From assembly GCF_029968015.1 (NCBI RefSeq), contig NZ_JASCIS010000060.1, forward strand, positions 1 to 43,673: a stretch of 43,673 bases of DNA, in the 5' to 3' direction. Below are positions 31,278 to 38,905 of the stretch, in pieces. The notes under the pieces are model-generated. The model was not told the origin of the DNA. It worked only from the letters and a program-made list of their open reading frames with translations, and made no database searches. Within the stretch, counting starts at the first letter, position 1. Each line of letters starts with the position of its first letter. The stretch comes from Streptomyces luteolus. GTDB lineage: Bacteria > Actinomycetota > Actinomycetes > Streptomycetales > Streptomycetaceae. The position numbers were made by a program, and so were the translations under genes.

Positions 31278-31847
31278 TCAGGCCGCGAACCCCACGTTCG
31301 TCACGTACTCGTACTGCCCCCACTGCGAGCCCAGGTCGACGATCTGGTCGATCCAGGCGTCGTCGAGCGCGTCCGCGTCGCCCGCGCTCCAGGCCTGCAC
31401 GATCCGGTCCCAGCGGCGGATGTTGAGGCTGCGGTACTCCAGCACGCGCTGGCGCGGCCGCGGCACCTGGGACTGGTTGAGCGGGTGGAGCTCGACGCGG
31501 GTGCCGCCGCGGGAGTTGAGGCGGCGCAGCAGGTGCTGGGCGACGTTGTGGCGGCGCACGGTGCGGTACGCGTCCTCGACGCGTTGCAGGTTGCGGACGG
31601 TGGGGCGCTGCCTGCCGTCGAGCCAGGCCTTCAGGGTGCGGTCGGTGACCGTCAGCCCGGCGGCACGGGCGGCGGCGCGGGCGTGGTCGGTGCGGGTCAG
31701 ATAGTGCAGCCGGGCGAGCAGGCCACGGCGGGACTCCACCGGCGAGACGATGAACCCCGCGAGGTCGTCGAGGCGACGGAAGACGGCCTCGCTGCCGCGG
31801 ATGCCGCGCGCGCCGTACTTGCCGAACTCAAGGGTGTACTCAGGCAT
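31278..31847 (-). CDS. tpg: Terminal protein Tpg of linear replicons
   Basis: The 189-residue basic protein fits Tpg, the protein covalently attached to Streptomyces telomere 5' ends (usually about 184 residues). It has an HTH-like stretch (RAAGLTVTDRTLKAWLDGRQ) and RRLNSRGGTRVEL-HPLNQSQ; T116 in GGTRVEL is near the threonine (T114) reported as the priming residue in S. lividans Tpg. The C-terminus IDQIVDLGSQWGQYEYVTNV is typical. It overlaps the tap stop by eight bases, giving the usual tap-tpg order. Its stop faces the acyl-CoA oxidase stop 15 bases away, with no clear terminator between. Confidence 0.85.
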   Translation of the reverse strand: MPEYTLEFGKYGARGIRGSEAVFRRLDDLAGFIVSPVESRRGLLARLHYLTRTDHARAAARAAGLTVTDRTLKAWLDGRQRPTVRNLQRVEDAYRTVRRHNVAQHLLRRLNSRGGTRVELHPLNQSQVPRPRQRVLEYRSLNIRRWDRIVQAWSAGDADALDDAWIDQIVDLGSQWGQYEYVTNVGFAA

Positions 31848-33342
31848 CCGGGAACTCCTCGGTCAGACCGGCCGCGTCGTCGGACCCCAGCGTGTACACG
31901 TCCTTGACCTTCACCTCGAGGACGCCGCGTCCCTCCTCGAAGACCCGCCGCCAGTCGCCGGTGACGTGGAGCTCGTCGGTGCCCATGACCCGTACGACGG
32001 ACAGGCCCTGTTCGTGCGCGCGCAGGGCCTTCATCCAGAGGTTGGCGAAGGCCTGGGAGCGGATGAGGTGCATCCAGTCGGGGCGGTACAGCTCCCTGTT
32101 GTAGTGGGACTCCCCCATCGTGGAGACGAACTTGGAGTACATGGCCTTCACGTACTCGACGGTCGTCTCGTCCTCGGCCTCGATCGCCTTGTCGCGGGCG
32201 TCGCGCAGGGCGGCGCGGAACTTCTCCAGGAGGTTCTCGGTCGCGCCGGACGTGAACGACTCGTGGATCTCGGGCGGTTCACACAGTCCGTACTTGGGTC
32301 CGGAGAGGCGCAGCAGGAGGCGCAGCGTCGGCTCGGTGACCCAGAGCGGGCCGGGTTCGTCGCGGTTGCCCAGCGGGTTCGGCAGGTACGGGTCGTGGTG
32401 CCAGTCGGGCGGGGTGATGAGGTGGACGCCCGCGCGGCGCCGGTCGTGGCCGAAGCCGCTGGAGTGCTCCAGCTGGCCGATCGGCAGGTGCGTCTTGAGG
32501 GCCGACAGATAGGCGCCGTTGATGTCGAGCGCGGTCACCTCGTGCGTACCGGGCGGGAGTTCGGTCCTGGTCCACTTGGGGCGGGCCTCCCAGATGCTGT
32601 CGCTGCCCCGGGAGCTCTGCTTGCGCAGGATGTCCGGCACCCAGGGGTGCGCGATCACGTCGTACCGCCCGCCGGTCCGGCAGGCGTCGAGCAGCGCCAT
32701 GGCGTCCGGGATGGCCCGCCGGACGAGCTGCGCGGTCGCCTCCTCGACGTCCCCCTCGTGCTCGGCGAGCGCCTTCTCCACGGCCCGCTCGATCAACTCG
32801 GCCTCGGGGGCGGGCTGTCCGGAGGCGGGCTTGCGTACGGGGGTGGGGCGCGGCGCGGTCGTACGGGCAGGGGCCTGCGCCTCCGGTCGAGGTTCAGGTC
32901 GTACGGGCTCGGGTTCCCGCGCAGGCGCAGCCGCCCGTGCGCAGTCCTGCGGGTCGAGATGCTGCGGGAACCCCTCGACCTCGTCCGTCGCCGGTCCCCC
33001 GCACAGCACGCACGGCCGGGTCTGCGCGGCCTGCGCCTCCTGGAGTTTCGTACGGGCGGCGTCCAGGAAGTACGCGTACTTGCCGCGCACCTCCCCCGAC
33101 GGGTCGCGGCCGCTCTCCCAGCCGCCGACCGTGGACGGGCCGACGCCGAGGGCCGTGGCGACCTGGGCGCGGGACAGGCCGAGGCTCTCGCGCAGGGCGC
33201 GGCGCTGCTCGGCGGGCGGCAGTGGTTCCTGCTCGACGGCGGAGGCGAGCAGCGCGTCGACGGCGGCGAATCCGGGCTTCTGCGGCGGGCCGTCGCCGTG
33301 CGGGCCGTCCGCGTGCGGGCCGTCGCCGTGCGGGCCGTTCAT
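31840..33342 (-). CDS. tap: Telomere-associated protein Tap (short form)
   Basis: This 500-residue protein begins with a His/Gly/Asp repeat (units of GPHGD/GPHAD), then an XRE-like HTH (RESLGLSRAQVATALGVGPS) and a possible zinc site (CVLCGG...HLDPQDC). After a Pro/Ala-rich linker comes a large C-terminal domain with HEVTALDINGAYLSALKTHL (about residue 270). Tap binds telomere overhangs and recruits Tpg for end patching; chromosomal Taps are typically above 700 residues, so this one is short. The ATG overlaps the XRE stop (ATGA). Identification rests mainly on pairing with tpg and the HTH plus large domain layout. Confidence 0.8.
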   Translation of the reverse strand: MNGPHGDGPHADGPHGDGPPQKPGFAAVDALLASAVEQEPLPPAEQRRALRESLGLSRAQVATALGVGPSTVGGWESGRDPSGEVRGKYAYFLDAARTKLQEAQAAQTRPCVLCGGPATDEVEGFPQHLDPQDCARAAAPAREPEPVRPEPRPEAQAPARTTAPRPTPVRKPASGQPAPEAELIERAVEKALAEHEGDVEEATAQLVRRAIPDAMALLDACRTGGRYDVIAHPWVPDILRKQSSRGSDSIWEARPKWTRTELPPGTHEVTALDINGAYLSALKTHLPIGQLEHSSGFGHDRRRAGVHLITPPDWHHDPYLPNPLGNRDEPGPLWVTEPTLRLLLRLSGPKYGLCEPPEIHESFTSGATENLLEKFRAALRDARDKAIEAEDETTVEYVKAMYSKFVSTMGESHYNRELYRPDWMHLIRSQAFANLWMKALRAHEQGLSVVRVMGTDELHVTGDWRRVFEEGRGVLEVKVKDVYTLGSDDAAGLTEEFPDA

Positions 33343-33653
33343 GCCCGGACCCCCTGTCCGCGCCCGCGCCGGCCGGTGCGCGGGAGGCGGGCGCAGGCGC
33401 GCTCGGGGCCGGCGAGGAGGTCGAGCACGTCGATGCCGAAGTGGGCGGCGAGCCGGTCGCAGTCGTCGAGGGTCCAGGCGGCGCGGCCGGTCTGGCGGCG
33501 GGACACCTGCGTCTGGTCGACGCCCAGGGCGAGCGCGATGTCGGACTGGGTCTGGCCAGTGGCCCGCATCAGGGAGGTGACGCCGGCGCGGAGGCGTTCG
33601 GAGGTGTGCATGCTGTCCATGACCTTCGCATCGTACCGTTCGGAGATGCGCAT
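33339..33653 (-). CDS. XRE-family HTH regulator, first gene of the tap-tpg operon
   Basis: The 104-residue protein has a Cro/CI-type HTH: LRAGVTSLMRATGQTQSDIA, LALGVDQTQVSRRQTG and a final LDDCDRLAAHFGIDVLDLLA. The C-terminus is Arg/Gly-rich. It is coupled to tap by an ATGA overlap, so it may regulate the telomere genes or help Tap bind. Starts at 33653, 33620 and 33611 are all possible; none has an ideal ribosome site, and the domain itself begins after 33611. A parS-like palindrome lies 37 bases upstream of the first ATG. Confidence 0.75.
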   Translation of the reverse strand: MRISERYDAKVMDSMHTSERLRAGVTSLMRATGQTQSDIALALGVDQTQVSRRQTGRAAWTLDDCDRLAAHFGIDVLDLLAGPERACARLPRTGRRGRGQGVRA

Positions 33654-33689
33654 TCCGCATAGCGGCCCGAGGGGGGCCGCCGTCGGCGT

Positions 33690-33703
33690 TTTACCGCGGT
33701 AAA
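33690..33703. other. parS-like palindrome upstream of the XRE-tap-tpg operon
   Basis: TTTACCGCGGTAAA, identical in its 14-base core to five sites near parAB. It lies between the hypothetical gene and the XRE start, where it would overlap the promoter of the telomere operon. Confidence 0.7.
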
Positions 33704-33758
33704 TCGCCGCCCCCGCACGGCAATTGGGACATACAGGGTGTAAATACCCGCCGTGTGG

Positions 33759-34160
33759 TTACAGCGGAAGCGTTATCCCCAGCTCTTGCATCGCCGATGA
33801 GGGCGGGCCGCCCTCGGAGCGCTCCGTCTTGTAGCCCTTGACGCCGGGCGCGAGTGTGCGCGGGTCGACGGCCTCGGCGGGCGCGCCCGTCGCGTACAGG
33901 CCGCTGGGCTCGGTGTCGCGGTCGTGCGGCAGCAGCCAGAACACGCGGCGCCGGAACGTGCCGGACGAGCGGGACGCCTTGGCGCCGGGGCCGAGCAGCG
34001 CGTACCCGACCATGCGGCCGTCGCGGTGGTAGGCCGGTTTGCCCTTGCGGGTGGGCAGGCGGTCGAGGCTTTGCCGTACGTAGTCCAGCGCCGTGGCGTC
34101 TTCGAGCCAGACGATCTCCGTCTCCTCACGGATCTCGTCCTCTGTGATGAGGGCGCTCAT
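33759..34160 (-). CDS. Hypothetical protein between replication and telomere genes
   Basis: This 133-residue protein is acidic at its N-terminus (MSALITEDEIREETEIVWLE) and has a basic middle, FRRRVFWLLPHDRD; it ends SAMQELGITLPL. No known motif is recognised. AAGG lies nine bases before the ATG. Its position between helicase and tap genes suggests a plasmid maintenance function, but that is only context. Confidence 0.65.
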   Translation of the reverse strand: MSALITEDEIREETEIVWLEDATALDYVRQSLDRLPTRKGKPAYHRDGRMVGYALLGPGAKASRSSGTFRRRVFWLLPHDRDTEPSGLYATGAPAEAVDPRTLAPGVKGYKTERSEGGPPSSAMQELGITLPL

Positions 34161-34279
34161 GCTGTCCTACCTTCTCGTGCCAGGTCCGGAGCCTCGTGCG
34201 GGATGCCACGGGCCGGATACCCATCGGGCCGCCCGGACATGACTCGCGGGCCCGCCGCCGGACACGGCGTCTGACGCAT
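34157..34279 (-). CDS. Possible small ORF (40 residues) coupled to the hypothetical gene
   Basis: A frame starting ATG 34279 (or 34240 for a 27-residue form, MSGRPDGYPARGIPHEAPDL...) ends in TGA overlapping the ATG of the next gene (ATGA). Coupling of this kind is common in this replicon, but the peptide is Pro/Arg-rich and no strong ribosome site is seen. It could be spacer. Confidence 0.25.
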   Translation of the reverse strand: MRQTPCPAAGPRVMSGRPDGYPARGIPHEAPDLAREGRTA

Positions 34280-34296
34280 CTGGCTTGATCCCATCA

Positions 34297-35835
34297 TCAG
34301 GCATCCTCCCCATCGGCAAGGATTCCGATACCCGGGTAGTACTTGCGCTGATTGGACAGGATCATCTGCTTGGGCGACTCGAGCCCGATCGTCTCGCGTA
34401 CGCGAGCAGCGAAGGAGCGGGACGTCATGGCCGGCGCCCCCTCATTCTGGCACCAGCTCTTGTACGCGGCATACAGCCGTGCCTGTTCTGCCCGCTGGTC
34501 GGGGTCGAGCGAGCAGGCCTCGCTCAGAAAACGGCCGGTATGGTCTTCCGTCTCCGCGTACGCGGTGGTCGCGATGCGTACGCGCTCGGGGCCGGTGAGG
34601 TCCTTGTCGCCGCCGAGGTAGCGTCGGGCGCCCTCGATCAGCCAGTTGAGGATGCCGGGGCCCTCCTCGGTGACCAGGATGTCGGCGAGGTTGTCGATCT
34701 TGCGGTCGTCGGGGACGGTCCGCTCGAACGGGATGAGCCGCATACGGCGCCAGAAGGCGAAGCCGCCGGTGCCCACTTCGGGGCGGTGGTTGCCGAGCAG
34801 CCAGAGCTTGTGGGTGGGTTCGAAGCTGAAGAAGTCCTGCCGCATCCGCCGGGCCTTGATCCGGTCGCCGCCGGTGAGCAGCTTCACGCGCGCCTCGTCG
34901 AACCGGTCCCCCGGCTTGACCTCGCTGCACACGATGACGCGGCGGCCGTGCAGTTCGGCGAGGTCGGTGGGGTGGCCCTCGTACGGGCGGGCCATCAGGA
35001 AGCCGGGGGGAGCCGCGTCGGCGTAGTCCCCGAGGAGTTTCATCAGGACGTCGAGGAGCACGGACTTGCCGTTCTTGCCGACGCCGAAGAGGAACGGCAT
35101 GACCTGGCCGCCGACGTCCCCGGTGACGGAGTAGCCGAGCAGCAGGTGCAGGAAGCCGATCATCTCGGTGCCCTCGGCGTCGCCGCCGAAGGTGTCCTGG
35201 AGGAAGCGGTTCCAGCGCGGGGTGGCCATCTGGCGGGGCCCGATGGTCGTGGACCGCGAGTGGAAGTCCTTGTTGGGGTCGGGGCTGCGCAGCAGTCCGG
35301 TGCGCAGGTCGACGATGCCGGCGGGGGTGCACAGGACGTACGGATCAGCGTCCAGGCGGGAGGCGTTGAGGACCATGCCGGGCGCGGACTTGGCCTGCAG
35401 CAGCATGGCGTTCATGCCGGAGGTGCTCAGGGCGCGCCTGCGGTGCTTCTGCAGGTCCGAGGAGGTGTGCAGGCCCCGTGGGTCGCTGGCGGCGATCGAC
35501 TCGGCGAGGTCCCCCGCCGCCCACATCACGGTGTCGTCGTCGTCGATCTGCCAGCGGGTGCTGTCCCAGCGGTACCAGCCGAGTCCCGGCACGTGCCGGT
35601 AGTCGGTCGCGTACAGCTTCACGAACAGCTTGGCGTTGCCGCGGTCGGTGAGGGTGTCGGGGACGAGCCCGCCGGCCGTGGTCAGGGAACCGGCGGGATT
35701 CTCCGGTGCGGGGCTCTCACCGCCCTGGGGCGGTACGGGGCCCGCGGTGGAACGGGCGAGGATCTGGGCGGCGACGGCCTCCGCGTCGAAGTCGAAGAGG
35801 GCGTTGTTCTGATCCTGGTGCGGGGACGGCGTCAC
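34297..35835 (-). CDS. Phage/plasmid primase, P4-type SF3 helicase
   Basis: The 512-residue protein has a D5_N-like region (MVLNASRLDADPYVLCTPAG, TPRWNRFLQDTF) and an SF3 helicase domain with Walker A FLFGVGKNGKSVLLDVLMKL (about 250). It continues with Walker B-like RRVIVCSEVKPGDRF and sensor LWLLGNHRPEV. It unwinds plasmid DNA at the origin. The GTG start overlaps the primase-polymerase stop (GTGA), so both form one replication unit, transcribed away from the iteron region. The longer frame to 36849 is out of frame with the primase and not real. Confidence 0.88.
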   Translation of the reverse strand: MTPSPHQDQNNALFDFDAEAVAAQILARSTAGPVPPQGGESPAPENPAGSLTTAGGLVPDTLTDRGNAKLFVKLYATDYRHVPGLGWYRWDSTRWQIDDDDTVMWAAGDLAESIAASDPRGLHTSSDLQKHRRRALSTSGMNAMLLQAKSAPGMVLNASRLDADPYVLCTPAGIVDLRTGLLRSPDPNKDFHSRSTTIGPRQMATPRWNRFLQDTFGGDAEGTEMIGFLHLLLGYSVTGDVGGQVMPFLFGVGKNGKSVLLDVLMKLLGDYADAAPPGFLMARPYEGHPTDLAELHGRRVIVCSEVKPGDRFDEARVKLLTGGDRIKARRMRQDFFSFEPTHKLWLLGNHRPEVGTGGFAFWRRMRLIPFERTVPDDRKIDNLADILVTEEGPGILNWLIEGARRYLGGDKDLTGPERVRIATTAYAETEDHTGRFLSEACSLDPDQRAEQARLYAAYKSWCQNEGAPAMTSRSFAARVRETIGLESPKQMILSNQRKYYPGIGILADGEDA

Positions 35836-36935
35836 GAGCTGCTCCCGGGTTCCAGGGGACGACGCAGCCCGGCGCTCATGCCACTGCGGATGATCTGTTC
35901 GGCCCGGCGGGTCTGTCCGGGCCTGGCCTGCTCGGCGGCCTGCAGCAGGACGTGTTCGGCCTCGGCCTGGTCGAGGTGGCCTGCGGCGACGAGTCCTCCC
36001 AGGGTGTACGCGGCGCGGTTGAGCTTCTCGGAGAACGCGGCGCCCTCGGGCGTCTTGGCGCACTCGGTGACCTCGGTGAGGACCGTGAGCAGCGTCCTGG
36101 TGGCCTTGCCGGTGCGCCCGCCCGCCGCGAGGACGGCCTGCCGGGCCCGCGGCGGCACGGGCCGGGGGGCGGGAACGGCCGGGAGATGCCCGGTGCGTTC
36201 GAGCTCCTGGGCGAGCCAGCCGGGCAGCGGGGCGGGTTCTCGTACGGGCCCTACGGGCATGTAGCTGCCGTCGGGTGTCGTGGTGCCGGGTGTGACGATG
36301 TACCCCCCGTGGGCGCGGATGTCGACCTGCCAGACGAGGGCCCGGCGGGTGCTGGTGCCGGTGGAGCACTGCCAGGCGCGGCCGTCGACGGCCCGGTACC
36401 AGACGTGCATCCCGCCACTCGGGGTGCGCACCCGCAGCGTGCTCTCGTCCTCGGAGGGGCTGACGACTCCGCGCAGCGCGGCGAGCACGGCCAGGGTGTG
36501 GTAGCCGTTCGCCAGGCCCATCAGGTCGACCTCGTCCGGGATGTGAATGCCCGGCAGGAGACGGTCCCGGCTCGGCACGGGCTGTTGATGCGCGTCGACA
36601 TCGATGACGACGAGGCCCGCGGGACCGCAGGAGACTCCGACGCCCATCGCGGGGGCACTCCCCCACCAGGCCTCGATGCGGGAGGTGTCGAGCGTCGCCG
36701 AGTGGAAACCGTGACACCAGCGCCCTTCGGCACGGCACCCGCAGTCCCGGTGGGTGTGCCCGGGCCTGCGGCAGGACTCGCAGTTGGCGGCGGGCACCTT
36801 GCGTCCGGCGGCGAGTGGGAAGACGGGCCAGCCCCGCGTCGCGCACCACCGGGCCGTGGCCAGGGGGGCAGCGACCGAACGCGCAGAGCTGGACTGCCGT
36901 GAGTCGCTGCGTGAAAACCGCAGCTCAGCAGGCAT
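35832..36935 (-). CDS. Bifunctional DNA primase/polymerase (prim-pol, AEP superfamily)
   Basis: The 367-residue protein starts with ATARWCATRGWPVFPLAAGR, has a possible zinc knuckle (CESCRRPGHTHRDC), the catalytic VVIDVDAH (about 110) and RTPSGGMHVWY (about 170), the conserved prim-pol motifs. The C-terminal 120 residues are helical (PriCT-like). It likely primes and extends at the plasmid origin with the SF3 helicase. AGGGGAA lies five bases before the ATG, and the iteron region begins directly upstream. Confidence 0.88.
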   Translation of the reverse strand: MPAELRFSRSDSRQSSSARSVAAPLATARWCATRGWPVFPLAAGRKVPAANCESCRRPGHTHRDCGCRAEGRWCHGFHSATLDTSRIEAWWGSAPAMGVGVSCGPAGLVVIDVDAHQQPVPSRDRLLPGIHIPDEVDLMGLANGYHTLAVLAALRGVVSPSEDESTLRVRTPSGGMHVWYRAVDGRAWQCSTGTSTRRALVWQVDIRAHGGYIVTPGTTTPDGSYMPVGPVREPAPLPGWLAQELERTGHLPAVPAPRPVPPRARQAVLAAGGRTGKATRTLLTVLTEVTECAKTPEGAAFSEKLNRAAYTLGGLVAAGHLDQAEAEHVLLQAAEQARPGQTRRAEQIIRSGMSAGLRRPLEPGSSS

Positions 36936-36940
36936 TTAGT

Positions 36941-37545
36941 TCCCCTATCAGCGACCGAAGCGACTCAACGACGGACATAGATTAGCGAAGTTCGGGCGTC
37001 TGGTGGGGCTGCTGTGGACAATGCCCCGAACAGCGTGTCGATCACCCAGCCTCTCAGCTACCCAACAGCGACTGAAGGTGGGGCGCAGCGACTGAAGGGG
37101 TTTCAGTCGCTGTCTTCGGTCGCTGGAAAAACCGCAGGTCACAGCCTTGCAACCAGAAAAACAGCGACTGAAGCGACTCAGCGACTGTATATATGAGCTC
37201 TACGCGCAGGCGCGCACACCCGCGTTGCTCTTCATATATAGGGACCTTGAGTCGCTTCAGTCGCTGTTCTGCTGGGCTCAACGCCTCTGACCTGCGGTTT
37301 TGCCCGAGCGACTGAGAGCGACTCAAGAGTCGCTCGGTCGCTGGTCTTCAGTCGCTGTGGGTTTCAGTCGCTGTCGGAGGCCCTGGGCGAGCGACTGAGA
37401 GCGACCGAAGAACGGCCGAGAACAGCTACCGAAGCGACTGAAGCGACCCGAGCGACCGAAGCGACCAACTCGCGGGCAACCTTTCGGCCTTGTCGTGCGT
37501 CGGGGGTCAACCCCGAAAGTGGGTCGCTTCGGTCGCTTCAGTCGC
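36941..37545. other. Iteron-rich putative replication origin
   Basis: More than ten copies of GCGACTGA or its complement TCAGTCGC, plus many GCGACCGA/GCGACTCA variants, fill about 600 bases in both orientations, often as AGCGACTGAAGCGACT. A perfect Streptomyces-type DnaA box (TGTGGACAA, complement of TTGTCCACA) lies at 37013-37021. An AT-rich core at 37187-37240 has TATATATGA...and ...TCATATATA in inverted orientation flanking a GC-rich middle. It lies immediately upstream of the prim-pol gene, as expected for a plasmid ori. Confidence 0.8.
37187..37240. other. AT-rich symmetric core of the origin
   Basis: TATATATGAGCTC on the left and GCTCTTCATATATA on the right form an imperfect inverted repeat around CGCGCAGGCGCGCACACCCG. 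In DNA this GC-rich, the two TATATAT tracts stand out as likely melting sites. Iterons abut both sides. Confidence 0.55.
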
Positions 37546-37751
37546 TGCCCACTCCCCCACTCCCCCGCCTGACGGGTGAGGCCGTACGACACAGAAGCGC
37601 TGTGCGGCGTTCTGAGGGGCTGGCGGGACGCCCGTGGCCTTTTCCTCCAGCGGACCGCTGCCAGGACGCTGAGGGCGGGCTCAGTCCGTTCAACAGGCTT
37701 ACGGGGTGCGGAAGATGGGGCGGACGCGCCCGCACATCCCCGTACGGGAAA
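37546..37751. other. Spacer between origin and parB terminator
   Basis: About 200 bases after the last iteron cluster contain no convincing gene, repeat or operator. Frames here are rich in Arg/Pro and look like noise. Confidence 0.5.
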
Positions 37752-37792
37752 GCGAGTGGCCCGGCCTCCGGGAGGGAGACCGGGCCACTCGC
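37752..37792. terminator. Stem-loop terminator of parAB
   Basis: GCGAGTGGCCCGG (37752-37764) pairs perfectly over 13 bases with CCGGGCCACTCGC (37780-37792) around a 15-base loop. It lies 15 bases past the parB stop. Confidence 0.75.
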
Positions 37793-37807
37793 GGGGCTCA
37801 GCGGGGC

Positions 37808-38905
37808 TCAGGATTCCTGGAGGTGTTCCCGCATCAGCTTGTGCAGCGACTGAAGGTCCTCGGGCGTCATCCAGTGCTTGATGGTCCGGAACACCGTCTC
37901 CGGGTTCCGCCACGGGATGGCCCCCACCGTCGCGATGTCGGGCAGCGGTTCAGGCCGTTGGGTCGCTGTCCTCCGGACCGGTACGGACAGGTCGTACTCC
38001 TCCGACGCGGCCTCCTCCCCCGCCTCAGGGACGGACGGAGCCGGCGGGCCGGTGACCGGGGCGGGCACCTGCGCCGGTGGCTCGACCGCTTCCCGGACCG
38101 GCTGTTGCCCGGGCCCCGCCAGCGGCTCCCGTACGACCTCGGCCTCGGCCTTGGGGGCGGGCGCAGGCGCGGGCTGCTGCACCGGCTCCGCCGCGGGCTC
38201 GTCCTTCGTACGTCGCGGGCGCGGGGCGGCGAGCACGGCGGCGCGGCGGTCGAGTTCGTCCTGCCAGGCCGCGGCCTGCTCCTCCTGCGGGAGTGAGGCG
38301 ATGTCCCGGCCGATCCGGATGGACAACTCCCCCGAACTCACCAGCTGCTGGAGTTCCGGGGTGAGCCGCAGCAGCTTGCGCTGGTTGCTCACCCACGGGC
38401 CGGATTTGCCGTAGTGCTTGGCGACCTTGTCGGCGCCGCCGAGCTCGACCACCATCGTCTCGATACCGAGGGCCCGCTCGATCGGGTCCAGGTCCTCACG
38501 GTCGTTGTTCTCCGCGAGCACCGCGTCCAGGAACTCGGCGCGGGAGTTGGCGACCTCCTCGTGGTGCACCACGTCGAGGGCCGGCCGGCCGACCAGGACC
38601 GAGGCCCGGAAGCGCCGCTCGCCGTTGGCGATGACGTACGGGATATCCCCGATCCGCTCGGCCTCCTCGGGCCACAGCTTCAGATAGCCGGCGCGGGAGA
38701 CCACCACGGCGGGCTGCAACTGCTTCTGCTGGAGCTTCAGGCCGAACTCCCGCAGCTGCTCCTCCGTACCGAAGTTGCGGCGCGGGTTGAAGCGCGTCGG
38801 GATCAGCTTCTCCAGCGGGAGGGAGAGCAGCAGCAGATCGCTGCGGCCGGGAACGTCGTCGACCTTGGCCCCGGCGAGGGAAGCGAGACTGGTCCTTCGA
38901 CCCAT
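37808..38905 (-). CDS. parB: ParB-type partition protein
   Basis: This 365-residue protein has ParB box I (LIPTRFNPRRNF, 34-45) and box II (ANGERRFRAS, 93-102, the CTP-binding GERRxRA). The DNA-binding HTH is around GADKVAKHYGKSGPWVSNQR, followed by LTPELQQLVSSGELSIRIGR. The C-terminal third has a Pro/Ala/Glu-rich linker and a short helical tail (TPEDLQSLHKLMREHL). The ATG shares one base with the parA stop (TGATG). It probably binds the TTTACCGCGGTAAA palindromes nearby; that is inference. The longer frame to 39514 overlaps parA and is not real. Confidence 0.9.
   Translation of the reverse strand: MGRRTSLASLAGAKVDDVPGRSDLLLLSLPLEKLIPTRFNPRRNFGTEEQLREFGLKLQQKQLQPAVVVSRAGYLKLWPEEAERIGDIPYVIANGERRFRASVLVGRPALDVVHHEEVANSRAEFLDAVLAENNDREDLDPIERALGIETMVVELGGADKVAKHYGKSGPWVSNQRKLLRLTPELQQLVSSGELSIRIGRDIASLPQEEQAAAWQDELDRRAAVLAAPRPRRTKDEPAAEPVQQPAPAPAPKAEAEVVREPLAGPGQQPVREAVEPPAQVPAPVTGPPAPSVPEAGEEAASEEYDLSVPVRRTATQRPEPLPDIATVGAIPWRNPETVFRTIKHWMTPEDLQSLHKLMREHLQES

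Noticed and set aside
34297..36849. 850-residue replication protein
   Set aside because: The upstream third is a shadow of the prim-pol gene in another frame; the GTGA-coupled start at 35835 is correct.
36941..37545. CRISPR-like appearance of many short repeats
   Set aside because: Repeats are 8-16 bases, occur in both orientations with irregular spacing and no uniform spacers, and no cas genes are near; they fit iterons.
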